In this document: piece by piece, positions 40,101 to 49,096 of the stretch | How positions within the stretch are numbered: the first letter of the stretch is position 1 | Layout of the letters: the number at the start of each line of letters is the position of its first letter | Source: Ooceraea biroi | Lineage: Eukaryota; Arthropoda; Insecta; Hymenoptera; Formicidae | Assembly: GCF_003672135.1 (NCBI RefSeq) | Contig: NC_039510.1 | Location: 1,302,001 to 1,366,000 of the forward strand | DNA length: 64,000 nt | Reading direction: 5' to 3' | The notes under the pieces: model-generated | Told to the model about the DNA's origin: nothing | What the model saw: the letters and a program-made list of their open reading frames with translations, nothing else | Database searches by the model: none | Made by a program: the position numbers and the translations under genes

Positions 40101-41141
40101 CGTACCATCGGAGAATTTCGAAAGGTGTCTAAAATTTTCAGCGCCATTTCATAATCCTTTAATAAATGATACGAGATAGCGAAACCGATCCAGGAGGCTC
40201 GTTGAGTAGGACGTAACATAAATAATTGATATCTGGTATCCTGTAGAGAGAGTAGATATATAATAAAATTAAAATAGCAAGTAGCATTAAATTAGTTATG
40301 AATTATGAAAAGAAATTGAAATTACTTATTGTAATATTGAAATACAGAAGATAAGCATAATAAAAACAAGAAACAATTACGAAAGAAAAATTATAATTAT
40401 GGAACACTCACCTTGTATCCTTCCAGATCTCGCATCTGAATTTGCAGCAATGAGAGATCCCTAAGGATCTGGATATTGTCCTTGTCCCATTTGAGCGCAT
40501 TTCTGTAACACTTGATAGCCTCGTCGTACTTCTTGTCAGAGCGCTGCAGAAGGCCGTAGACGTGCCAGCAGACGTGGGACTGCAGGTCGTTCCGGAGACC
40601 GCGCCGGACATTGTCGTAGGCTTCGTCTTTGCGGCCCAGGCAGTTCAGAGTGAGACCCTTCATCGCCATGGTCTCTCCATGCTCACTGAACTTGGGATTT
40701 GACAGGATCTGCTTCGCGAACTTTAGCCCATTTTTATACTGTTTGTGCTCGTAACATCTCTGCAATACATGGTATACGTGGAGCGTTTCGTGAAAACATG
40801 CGCCGCGGGGGTTAAGTCGGGGCATTACGAGATTCGACCTGCGAGAGTTGGCGGCACCGCGTTCGCGCGACGTCGCCGACGCCGACGCCGTCGTCCGGGT
40901 GCCACTGGTCGTGACGGGCTTTTGCCCGTGACGACGCGCGCGGCGCCGCTCGCCGCGATCGCCAGTGACTTTTTCCCGGTTTTTCCCGACGGGTGTGCTT
41001 TATCATTAGAGCATGATGAGCGCAAACCCCGTCGGTCCGGAGAGTGGGGTCCAAAACAGAGTATTTTAATCAGCTTGTACTCACCAGGATACGCTTGAAC
41101 AGGGCATTTTCTTTGGGTGGCAACGGGTTGCTCGAGGGCAT
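6044..41141 (-). CDS. Naa15: NatA auxiliary subunit Naa15 (N-alpha-acetyltransferase 15), 11 exons
   Basis: Naa15 is the TPR scaffold that holds the Naa10 catalytic subunit at the ribosome, where NatA acetylates nascent N-termini after Met removal. Exons by eye, in order, are 41141-41085, 40759-40412, 40240-40106, 40018-39874, 39800-39543, 39468-39158, 39022-38741, 38640-38427, 7156-6963, 6790-6682 and 6552-6044. They total 2,562 nt or 853 residues (human about 866), and every junction keeps phase. The N-terminus PPKENALFKRIL joins RCYEHKQY. Other family blocks are NLNEMQCMW, FDFHTYCMRK and ALKWDKDN. TPR helices fill most of the first 580 residues. Exon 9 is a Lys/Arg-rich coiled segment (ELKKLRNKQRKQRRK). 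The final exon has ARCHVRFPFA. Exon 8 ends in phase 1 (EIDT-G) and joins GAG-AAT in exon 9, so the two blocks are one gene despite a 31,270-base intron. The gene is divergent from Polr3c. Confidence 0.93.
7157..7738. other. Intron start, no feature seen
   Basis: CpG-rich intron sequence beside Naa15 exon 9. An open frame at 7334-7702 (+) has no recognisable domain and is probably chance. Confidence 0.4.
7739..8904 (-). CDS. Candidate two-exon small secreted protein (speculative)
   Basis: I do not recognise this family. Exon 1 (8904-8853, possibly from 8928) encodes a strong signal-peptide-like start, MKLFAMLLVCRFVIILS, and ends at a GTGAAC donor. Exon 2 (7974-7739) follows a TCTTGCAG acceptor and ends in TAA. 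Joining them keeps the frame and gives about 95 residues. The predicted mature part starts near QRKSDPDFFACLRLPP and contains IMIPRIPGITVF and two or three cysteines. Exon 2 alone can also be read from an upstream Met with its own hydrophobic leader (MHALPFVMVLLIQF), a competing one-exon model. It lies inside the Naa15 intron on the same strand. The support is only the signal-like leader and a compatible splice; chance is a real alternative. Confidence 0.2.
8929..22683. other. Intron interior, nothing coding recognised
   Basis: These 13.8 kb of CpG-rich, non-repetitive-looking intron DNA contain many short open frames on both strands. None has family motifs, a run of consistent splice partners or a convincing leader. 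The densest CpG block is near 21380-22080. It could be a distant promoter or 5' exon region for the nested plus-strand gene, but nothing shows it directly. Confidence 0.4.
22686..23050. repeat. Left terminal inverted repeat of the mariner-type element
   Basis: This 365-base arm is highly similar to the right arm in inverted orientation, with scattered mismatches. It includes the transposase stop codon and the codons for CIEVGGYHFEHLLK. Confidence 0.85.
22999..24064 (-). pseudogene. Broken DD41D-type Tc1/mariner transposase
   Basis: The reading frame from 24064 gives a 302-residue transposase start. It has a helix-turn-helix N-terminal half (HISSRQIQRNTGISKTSVLRI) and a DDE catalytic half. 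The first Asp is in FTDES and the last in SPDLNPLDFF. The middle Asp, expected in the motif before GCPAHNA, reads Gly (codon 23321-23323). It is 41 residues from the last Asp, giving DD41D spacing. After DFF the frame shifts at a run of six A/T pairs (23189-23194). It continues in another frame as WGMLKNTVYNDV to the stop at 22999. The missing catalytic Asp and the frameshift make it inactive. Confidence 0.9.
24217..24384 (+). pseudogene. Internally deleted transposase fragment, opposite strand
   Basis: Plus-strand translation gives FTDESMFTNRGQVNRRN and then, after an in-frame stop, VERPWSL. This is fused directly to RKCIEVGGYHFEHLLK and the stop. It matches two separate parts of the neighbouring minus-strand transposase, about 180 residues apart, so it is a deletion derivative of a sister copy in inverted orientation. 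It overlaps the right terminal repeat. Confidence 0.88.
24333..24697. repeat. Right terminal inverted repeat of the mariner-type element
   Basis: Inverted 365-base partner of 22686-23050, ending in CCACCCTGTA next to TA. It contains a second copy of the transposase 3' end. Confidence 0.85.
24700..33916. other. Intron interior upstream of the nested gene
   Basis: No domain-bearing exon was recognised. The segment must contain the promoter and any 5' UTR exon of the nested plus-strand gene. A possible 5' UTR exon ends at 31759 with a GTGAGT donor (GTCGCG before it), which could splice to the acceptor just before 33917. That is a guess from splice-site quality. Confidence 0.4.
33917..37162 (+). 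CDS. Secreted Pro/Thr/Tyr-rich extracellular protein, nested antisense in the Naa15 intron
   Basis: I do not recognise a named family. One open exon encodes 1,081 residues from the ATG at 33917, which lies directly after a TTCTATTTTCAG acceptor. I therefore prefer it to the in-frame ATG at 33710. Residues 1-28 are a signal peptide (HLALLLRRLPLALAVIAICTT). Residues 40-130 are charged. A block near 134-195 looks conserved (RPKRPGIISY, PEVPKDTIDNLGGLDEDE, LAENHVLVLRGG). Residues about 208-400 are Pro-rich with PPPPPPS and several N-glycosylation sites (NGT, NFT, NLS). Then come a Thr/Lys-rich stretch and a Tyr/Gln-rich half. Two units of NYRxPxPxxNPDxEFI occur near 912 and 1004, and YYNVET occurs twice near 600. 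The C-terminus is Arg-rich. The pattern suits cuticle, extracellular matrix or a mucin-like coat. A 5' UTR exon upstream is likely. Function is inferred only. Confidence 0.85.
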   Translation: MTHLALLLRRLPLALAVIAICTTIAGSSSSRERRHVEESSHRSGKQYASESWGSGKLSTTNNEITAEPGRKVSHRLVGGHLRLDTKPQDDGDSLWDDGILMSAAGDGKEGKSTRGGGDDEDEKKTLSQQVKEGKYGLIQNEIYGDRPKRPGIISYAGNPEVPKDTIDNLGGLDEDEIWLAENHVLVLRGGKFPEHGSEQDGQRPSDNARWPPIDDYKAPRRQVKIPARPKIPPPFPVQLMEDGPIQIIGPNGTTEDIGNGTLDYSTDPFYTKGLLPGEGPFFPIAPNGTILTPDYGVPPRNFTIEEKSRGNNEHKGLRPEFRPPEGPPDGPPPFYHSIPPGAVFVPPPPPPSNLSDYDEEDQSIYYPPPYSFHYPRDNTTAVPPGPLVPGIILPPPPDFFSSLDEKKTTKKYTKRPTTTTPRPRPTYLPPRKLTTKQYKNPSDTPIPTIKTISTSISMKVSFGRTTKNATDSFTSKEKTPTVEVTTVTSKKPHTLENTEIYTISPVIGNQVSEATTQHKDWSTLVTNKVPVLAYYPSTTPSSLERPVEVTPASIKSIITTSQPGDGRSGNHASYYFYEESSDENSGRTADPSTVYHETTTKSPYYNVETSRSQQTSEKKKHYYNVETVAPVKTSSDYKMKLIDNIVKNSHTFHYTDDAGVTPSKHTDSTLQDQNQPMLADEAPVYYQPARPNHSLYYTTPKPQTYYRQNTKPKPIYQYSFQVADYSKRGGGRGTSYHEEQLQLRQQQQDVSYGESYQDVQSGTLGTRQYAYEDISSPRGHQQPPPLKRIPYSKAQHRPLVYPTSATTRYPIADTTTANPQHAYFTQQDERLLDDVTKEYFTIFGKKLPDTRIPSTTPIYGKSSSTTEKPLNTYVSTNIYKTGQSVTHKAPNVKVRYGDQSQRPYSLKDDTLVNYRRPLPPINPDSEFIEVIEPKPRPHQSPASLSDYELRTENYRLRNPTSRYAVHGTVQPTGHTNNFVPVVGSREELEDVGEPVSLLDDIEVNYREPRPAVNPDAEFIDPVTVQDNHSDNPNAYFAYRLPGDVGHFYFLTPQAVTQRQDDGYIYPKPRGPRLRRRRRGDA
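37163..38426. other. 3' flank of the nested gene and remaining intron
   Basis: AT-rich, with no coding exon. It should contain the nested gene's 3' UTR; an ATTAAA variant poly(A) signal lies at 37708-37713 and an AATAAA at 38393-38398. The Naa15 exon 8 donor (GTGAGT on the minus strand) closes the segment. Confidence 0.45.
38427..41141 (-). CDS. Naa15: Naa15 exons 1-8 (N-terminal block)
   Basis: This is the 5' exon block of Naa15, coding for residues 1 to about 583, essentially the TPR superhelix. Introns are short (72-341 bases) with standard GT-AG sites. The longest open piece here is exon 2 (40412-40759), which matches the vertebrate protein almost residue for residue, for example in LTLNCLGRKDEAYDNVRRG. 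Confidence 0.93.
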
Positions 41142-41234
41142 TTTTGTATAATTACAAAAATAGGGGGCCTTTTCCACCCGGTGAACTTAATTTTCACCAC
41201 AAAACCTCGTGGCCACAAACGAAGAAGTCGATCT

Positions 41235-41250
41235 ATGATCACGTGATCAT
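41235..41250. promoter_or_regulatory. Perfect 16-base palindrome with TCACGTGA E-box
   Basis: ATGATCACGTGATCAT is a perfect palindrome whose core TCACGTGA is a known bHLH-zip site (USF/MITF/TFE type). It is about 95 bases upstream of the Naa15 ATG. Factor binding is inferred. Confidence 0.5.
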
Positions 41251-41701
41251 TGCGACAATGCTGTTCCGCCGGAAATGCTGTCGCCACGGCGCCGGGCGAT
41301 TCAACGGGCGCTCGCCCGACGCGCCAATCGCGTGCGCGATGGCACGCCGAACATTTTCGCGTAATCGCGAGTAATCGCATGTCGGGAACAATGTTCCTTT
41401 TTTGACAATTTACTATAATAATGAAGTAATAAAGTAATAATTATGAAATTGCTATCGTGCGCAAAAATCAGTTCATACTTTTGCGAAGCTATGTCAAAGG
41501 ACGCAAATCAGCATAATTGCATATGACAATTATAACATCCCCTTTTTCTCTCTTCGATTTTATATTATTATTTTATTACATTCGTTGTGTTTGACTTGCA
41601 AAGAGAGCAACTAATCGACAACATAGTGAAATAGTACAGTGATCAATAAAAACGTGTCTTTAGTTCTAAATCCCTAGGAGCTCATTTGGCCGCCATGGAC
41701 T

Positions 41702-41718
41702 TTTGCACCACGTGCAAA
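41702..41718. promoter_or_regulatory. Inverted repeat with second CACGTG E-box
   Basis: TTTGCAC-CAC-GTGCAAA has 7-base arms around CAC, and CACGTG falls at 41709-41714. It is about 280 bases upstream of the Polr3c ATG, in the same divergent promoter. Confidence 0.4.
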
Positions 41719-41998
41719 CTGCAGTGACGTGTGTGCTTAACTTTAAGATTGTTATTGTTAATAATTGTGTATTCCCCGCGATTTTGTTACATTATTTAAT
41801 GCGAGTTGTTCAAAGAACATTATTGTATACCTATACAAATATTAATTGTATATAAAATAGATGAACACGTTCATTGCTTTGAGGTTATGTTTTAATATCA
41901 GTGAAAATGCAGAAAATACGAGTATGTTGTGTAAAATAGTGTTCGCGGATAATTTATTTTTCAATTAGTGGAAACAGTAAATGTTAATTGTTGGAAGC

Positions 41999-44221
41999 AT
42001 GAGGGACTTTTACAACAAATTGTGCTTGTTAATATTGGAGGAACATTTTGGACCTCTTATAAAATGTATAGGTAATAATTTATTACATGGAACGAAAACG
42101 TTACGTGCGATATGTTTTGGCACACGTCTACCGCTAGCAAAGGTACGTAAACATTAAACAATATTATTTTAATGAAATAAATACCATAACCTCAACTTCT
42201 ACTCTGCAAGTATCAAATAATAGTGTATATAAAATTTATATTTATTTTCCTAAATTTATTTTCCTTGATATTTTTAAAATTTATTAATTTATTATTAAAA
42301 TTTATTTTCCTTGATATTTTTAATATTTCTCAAAAGATGTTACTCATATTTAGGTAAAGGAAGGACTGTGCGTTCTCATAAAATACGGCTACGTTACTTG
42401 TCAGCAAATTGAGGAAGACGACACTATAGAATATTCTCTAGACCATGACAAGATCATCATGATTCTCCGCTACCCCAGGTATTACTACACACTAAGTGTG
42501 AACACTAGTCGTGGAACAAAATCTAACGTCGGAGCTATCAGTTGTCGTAAGCATCACTTGTTGTTACAGATACATGTTCTTCACAAAAACCTACTGTGGA
42601 GACGAGGGTGAGATCATGCTGGAAGAAATTTTGAAGCACGGATATTTGACAGCGTCTGAAGTAATAATAAAAACGTACAAGCGAGTCGAGAAAGCATCCA
42701 ACAAGTGTATGAATTTAAGAAAGCTTTAGATACATCTCTCTACTTTTCTTGAAAAAATTATCAGCCAAGATGTGATTTATTCTTGCGCACTTGAATGATT
42801 TAGATGCATCAACTGTGCAAATGTCCTTTCAGCTGACGAAGACGTTTCCCTCCCAAATCTGAAGGATGCATTTGAATTGCTGGTGAAGAACCAGTTCTTG
42901 ATGCGCAGCGTGTCCTTCGATACAGCGGCGAAAGAGACGGAAAAACCCGATTACAATCTACCGGAACTTGACCTGAGAGCCATCCATTACATGATGCAAG
43001 GCCAAGAAGCTGATCCCGGAGATGGCAAGGTATACTGGAAGGTCAACGTTGATCGCTTTACGCAGGATTTTAGGTGAGACTGTTTAATCTCACGATCCAG
43101 TAGCGTTAATCATGTTTTTGGGAGTGTCAACGCGCGTTATGCGATCTATAGGGACCAAATTGTTGTATCAGCTATGACGCAAAGGTTCAACGATAGTGCC
43201 GGTAAGCTCATGCGACAGCTGATCAACTTGATGTACGTGCGTACCGCCTCTTGGTCGGACACGTCGAATCCCATTCCGTACACCGAGATTAAGGAAGCGG
43301 TGAAGAAGCTCGACTGCCCGGAGCTGGAGCAATATCTCGATCAGTACCTGCAGATGATGGAGGAGGACAGCAGCCAGTTCGTCAGGCGAGTTGGCGACTC
43401 CGGCGGCGGGCAGTACAGCATTAACATGAAGAACGCGTTCAAGCAACTGGCATGGGTCACTTTGGAGAACATCGTGACCGAGAGATTTGGCTCGAAAGCC
43501 GCGCGAATTTTTAGGTGACGTTTTCATGTTTCATTGTTCATCGAAATTCCGCTTCGCTTGTGTGGACGAACGAACGTCCCGCTCACACGCCGCTCTTCGC
43601 GTAATCGTTTAGTTGTGTGCGATTTTAGACTGGTGCGCATGGACAGTGGCGTGACGCTGGAGCAGATTCAGCAGATGGCAATGATACCGGCGAAAGAGGC
43701 GAAATTCTTCGCGTACACCTTGGTGCAGGAGAACTACATACAGATACAAGAACTGAAGAAGGGTGGATCGTCAGCGGTCGACAGCAGGAAGGCATCGTTC
43801 CGCTTCTGCATCGATCTGCCTACAGTCGTCGAGATGGAGATGGAACATTGCTGCCAGGCGCTGTACAACATCATACAGAGGCGCAGCCACGAGTCCACTA
43901 GCAACAGGCGGATGATAGAGAAGCAGCTGAGGGTGCAGATACTCTCGGCCAACATGAGGGAACACGGCGCTACGGAGCAGCAATTAGCTGACGTAATATC
44001 GATATATATATATATTTCTATGCAGCGGCAAATTAATAAATGATTAATAAAAAAATGTGTAAAATTGTTTTCTCTCGTTTCCGCAGATCGCGGACATGAT
44101 GACGCCATCGGAGAACGAGCAGCTCGAGAAAGCGCAGAAAGCGATCAAGGGACTGGCGGCGGCGGAGTTTCACATCGATGAAACATTATTTCTATTGACC
44201 ATGTATGTCCGGTATCATTAA
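41999..44221 (+). CDS. Polr3c: RNA polymerase III subunit RPC3 (Polr3c), 7 exons
   Basis: RPC3 is part of the RPC3-RPC6-RPC7 subcomplex that directs Pol III to tRNA and 5S promoters and helps open the DNA. Exons by eye are 41999-42142, 42354-42478, 42570-42706, 42833-43073, 43152-43514, 43629-43992 and 44087-44221. They give 502 residues (human about 534), with every junction in phase. Winged-helix segments are recognisable: KLCLLILEEHFGPLI at the start, CVLIKYGYVTCQQ, LRYPRYMFFTKTYCGDEGE, DRFTQDFRDQIVVSAM, the very conserved GDSGGGQYSIN, ERFGSKAARIFR and AMIPAKEAKFFAY. The C-terminus is IDETLFLL. An in-frame ATG at 41981 follows a stop directly; 41999 fits the family start better. The acidic/basic linker found in vertebrates near residue 200 is much shorter here. 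The gene is divergent from Naa15 and convergent with SoxD. Confidence 0.94.
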
Positions 44222-44226
44222 ATAAA
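44221..44226 (+). promoter_or_regulatory. AATAAA overlapping the Polr3c stop codon
   Basis: The stop TAA (44219-44221) runs straight into AATAAA, sharing one A. If used, the 3' UTR would be only about 20-30 bases. Another AATAAA lies at 44282. Confidence 0.45.
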
Positions 44227-47200
44227 CTTTTTATCCCTTTGTAGCATTCTGTTTCCATTTTTTCGGGGCGCGAGTGTGAAGAATAAAACTCTCCTGCGCT
44301 CGTTCATTTATATAGTTTATATTTATTTATGTATAATAATGATTACGCTTGTAAAATACAAACAACAAAGAGTACCTAGCTTTCAAATTATTATAATAAA
44401 TATAATCATATATTCATGTTTATAATAGTGCTGCTCTCTATTGTACGATATACAGTGCATTTCGTGTCTATCTACGAGGAAAAGTCATCCTTGGATCGTG
44501 TTAATGGAAATGAACGATCGCGATTTGCTGCCTGTGCGCGCCCGTTCGCGCATTTTGATTTCATTTGAACGGTCAATGGGATGAACGTACGTCTGCCTAT
44601 ATTGTCGAGAGAAACGAACGTAGGGAACAGTTACGTGGTTCACAGCCGGCTTGCATGTGGTACGTGCTTGGTAAGGTCTCACTATCTCCGCGATTGCGCG
44701 CCCGATAAAAATGTCATTGCGCTTTTTTTTACCAGGTGCATCTCGATTTCTCGTTTACGGTAAGCACGAATGTCTGGGCATTATTGGACAATTGGACTAC
44801 TACAGATTACTGCGCGCTCCGAAAAATGACTTTTCCTTTGTTCTACCATAATGCTTTTGTACGCTCATCTTAACACTTCAGCCGCGACAGACTTGTTCTT
44901 TTTTTTTTCACAATAAATAAAACTCAAAGTAGCGTTACCAGAGAAAGGGAGAGAGAGAAAGAGAAAAAGAGAGAGAGAGTAGCGATTTACCCATCGTCCT
45001 AAATGTATATATATATTTTGATTTTACGCTATTGATACCCGATATAGTGTACCACGATCACGACACGAATAGTGTTAAGATGATCGCGAGAATCTCGTTC
45101 CATCCACACGTGCGACTCTGACTGCTTTTATATTCTTTTATCTTTCTCTCTTGCTCACGTGTACATGCACCCGCACACACACATGCACTCTCTCTTTCTC
45201 GCTTCCTCGCTCTCGTTCACTCTCTCGCTCACTCCGCTTCCGTTTCCTCACTTGTGTGCACTAGTACTGCATAGCTATGTACATCCCTCATACATACAAG
45301 TTTTCATCTAGAAATAGTGTCGTATACCTAAAACTATAAGATTGAATTTCGGTAAAGCGTTATATTTTTATTATATATAATATATATATATTTTTTTTAT
45401 ACCATTAACAACAACGTGTACATGTAAATGAAGTGAATGCTTGGAATATTGAGAGCGGATGTTAGTGTGTGTTCACTTTTTTTTCCTTTACGTTAAATAT
45501 ACTATAATATTAGTAGCTGTGTAATTCGATTTACAATTTACTATTCTTACAGTTTGCATTCGCATTGGTTGCATGTGAAGGCCAGTAAATTAATCGCGTG
45601 TGCTGAGGGATTATCGCGTAATGTCCGTGACACCCGTGGAAGTGAAGAGATCGCGCCTGCAAATATCGTAAGCAGATTTCAACGGAGATAATAATCGAGA
45701 TAACTCGAGAAGTCGCAATCGATGGAATGCAGAACCAATTTTTGCCAAAACAAACACTACGTCCGACGAAACGTTAATGGGACCTTAAGAAGCGAGACGC
45801 CGGCCCAGCTCTATTGCACGTGTGACCGCTGTCATCACAAAACGGCTCGATCTCACAAAATTCCTCACAAAGCGTGGCAGCAATCAAACTCTTCTTCGAA
45901 TTAATCGAATTACTCGCGATAATGAAGGGTATGGCACAATCGAAAAGAAATGCAAGATGCAAACAGATCTTTTACGCGAAACATCTATAGTCTTCCAATT
46001 AAACGGTAGGCTGCTAATCATCCGACAGCGAGATGAATAAGGGAGAAACAAATTTCACAAAGTTCATCTTTGGAAATCGACGATAAAGAAAATCGCTCTA
46101 GAGAATCACACATCTCGAAATATAAAATTCTTTAAAGCAAAAGAGAGAAAAAAAGTTAAAAACTGATAAAAAAAACTGACATTCTGAAACGATCACAAAA
46201 TCACGCCGAAGGCGATTCGAGTTCAAGGAAACAATGTGCACTACGCAAAACAAGGTGACAAGGTCGCAATTCGATTTTTGAGTATTCGAGCGTAAAACGA
46301 TCAACGATTAATTCTACTTGCCGTTCTTGTCTAAACTGGCACGTACAACCTTCTTCACTATTAAAAATAGTAAGATCACTTAAATAATAGCACTAAGTAA
46401 GCAACGACGATATCAATACTAACGTAACATTTATAATAATGATAATAATAATAATAATAATTAATAAAGATAATAATGACAATGAAAAGAAGAATATGCG
46501 TCGCGTTTAACATTTCGTTAATCTACATATCTCGAATAATTACATATATAATGTAGCTACGTAGATATACATCACAATATAGTTACACTGTACATTAATA
46601 ATTATTGGCGCTCGTGTCGGATGCCGCGCGATTAGTCCGCTTCCCCCCGACACATTGTACAAATCCATTATATACATAAAATAAATTATTATCAACATTA
46701 AGCTATACCCTAATCTGACGCCGGTCGAGCCCCAACGAAACGGGTGCAGACACAGCACATCGAGGATACTGGCTCTCTTTATAAAATTATATTAGGTACC
46801 GCGTGTACGTAATTGCACTGATTATAAATAACAAAAAATAGGAGAAGAGAGAGAGACGAGGAAAAGGAGAAAAAGGAGAGAGAGAGAGAGAGAGAAAGAG
46901 AACGTGAAAAAAGAAAAGGAAGGTAGAGGAGGAGACGCGAAGATATTCGCTTCACGTCGAGCCAACGAGGCGACTCGGAACCGGGGGGGACCCCTCCGCT
47001 CTAATCGACCCCCCGACCCCCCGGCCCGCGAAAACGCTATTTGGCACATAAGTATTATCACATCGAGCTCCGAAATCATATTAGACCGCTCTATCCCGAT
47101 CGTCTCGCAGCTTGGCTACGCTGCCTACCGTAACGACCGCGTGCTCGCCTCTCGCATCGGCTCGCACCGTAGTCCGTAGCGGTTTCTCCCAGTCGATTCC

Positions 47201-49096
47201 CGTCTTCCCCTCGTTCTCGGATGTACGCGCGATCATCATCCCTCATTCGCGAGAACGTAATTCGGTGAAACGTAACGTAACGCGACGTCGTCGCTGTGTC
47301 ACGCTACCAGAGAACGTCGGCCGCAACTGATAAAGCGCGATTGTGGATTTTACTGTCGCGATGAGCGCGTGTCACCCCGTGGTAATCCCATCCGCGATTT
47401 TACCGTAACGTTGTACTAACATATCGACGTTATTATTCTCCCGTGTCCATCTTATTGCATCGTGTCGCCCCTCTTCTCGCCCCTGTACCCATCCCCCTGG
47501 CTCAATCGCGACTTACCCTTTCTTACCCGTCTCGCGGTTGCGTGTCCGCCGTTTCTTCTACATTTACAGTCAATAAATTAACGATGAAAATACTATAAGT
47601 ACTAGGCATTTTTACATTGAACGAAGCCGCGACGCGCGTCTACGCGCGAGATCGATCGCGCGGCCGGGTCGTCTTCCCCAGCTTCCTCTCACTCTCGTTC
47701 CGACGTTCGTTCGGCGCGTCGAACGTGGAGTCGTCGGTGGTTTTATTACATTATTATTGGTGGACAATTGCGTGACTGCGGGGCGGTCGCGAGATGAAGG
47801 TGCCGTGCAGGGGATGCTGCGAGGGACCAGTTCATTACTCATGCGTTTCTTCTCGTTTCTTTATCTAGCTTTTTCGTTTGCTTTTTACGTTTCTGTCTTC
47901 GTTCCGCTTCTCTCATATCGGCGCGCATTGTTACATGCACATGCACACACACACTAGAAGGTATAGGAACAACTTTTTGGCCGTATATCGTGTCATCGCG
48001 TTATGTGTACGTGGATATCTACGTCCAGGGTAAGACGGAGGTTCACGATGATTGCGTAACCATCGCGCGGATCCCCCGAACCAGCGCGACACGCGATTGT
48101 CCCTGGAAAGTATCGCGCGAGTTCGCGTGCCCTCGCGCTCGTCGAGGTCCGTCGTGAATTTCCGTGTGGACTGCGGTTTTGATTGTGCGACGCGCAAAGG
48201 TGCGGGGAGGTACGCCGACATGCGTGACGGCGGCCACGTGCGTGAACGTGCCCCTCCGGTGTCGCTCGTGTGTCGATGTGAATGAAGAAATCGGAGGGAA
48301 AACGCTTGTCTGAGGAAGAATGCGACGTCTATCAGACGAGGGTTCTGCTACGTCGTTCATGCGTTGCTTCGGCTTGAAATTGCGAATTTACAATGCATTT
48401 AAAAGAGAATTTGCTCTGCCTAAGAAATGGAAACAAGTAGTGGCAGTGTCTTGAAGAAAAACCGCGAAAATCATGCGAATTATAATACCGAGAACGGATT
48501 GTCAAGTTTCTGCCGACGCATAAAGGTAAACTCGATTAGCCGTGGCGAAGGTAGTTTTCAAAATTTCGTCGTTCGTTTAACTATTCGACTGTCTGAGCAC
48601 ATGATGCACCGTTTCTGCATCGTTTAGAAATTCGCGGAGGACAACCGACGTCTCCCCGATCATCAACAATCATCAACACGATCGAGCGACGTGACGATGG
48701 ATCCGAGCAAGTGGCTGCGCCATCGGTGCCTCCGGCTTCGCTACCTTAGGTCCTTCGTGTACGATGGCACAGAGATGGAACGTTATATCACAACCTCCGG
48801 CGAGGTTTCGGCACGCTCCTCTTCCACCGGAAAGCGGCGCGCTCGCAATCCGAACGCATCTTTGCAGTCTTGCGTTTATTTTTTCGCACGGACGTCGCGT
48901 ACGATTCGGAAGACAGCGGGCACACCGAGGCCGGACCGCAAACTTCCGGTTACCAGAAGAGCTCATGAGCGAGCCGCGACGTGGAAGCCGCGACTGCGGC
49001 CGCTGCGGCCGCCGCCGCTGCCGCCGCGGTGACCGATGACGACGATGACGATGATGACGCTCCGGGCGGCCAGAGTGGCTGACCCGGAGCCACGGT
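44222..49096. other. Convergent gap: Polr3c 3' flank and probable SoxD 3' UTR
   Basis: I saw no coding exon. The segment is AT-rich with many simple repeats: GA/AG tracts at 44940-44980 and 46841-46903, TC-rich 45130-45240, TA-rich 45360-45410 and an AAT run at 46440-46475. Minus-strand AATAAA candidates for the SoxD transcript include 48875-48880 and 47742-47747. Long 3' UTRs are usual for Sox genes, but the end is not fixed. Confidence 0.45.
46841..46903. repeat. GA-rich simple repeat
   Basis: A purine-only run of GAGAGA and GGAAAAGG units. It is a potential GAGA-factor site or simply a microsatellite. Confidence 0.8.

Larger units (their letters stand above)
41142..41998. promoter_or_regulatory. 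Divergent promoter region between Naa15 and Polr3c
   Basis: 857 bases separate the two opposite start codons. No TATA box is clear near either start, which suits housekeeping genes. Two CACGTG-centred palindromes lie inside (annotated separately). A bidirectional promoter is inferred from the spacing. Confidence 0.6.
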
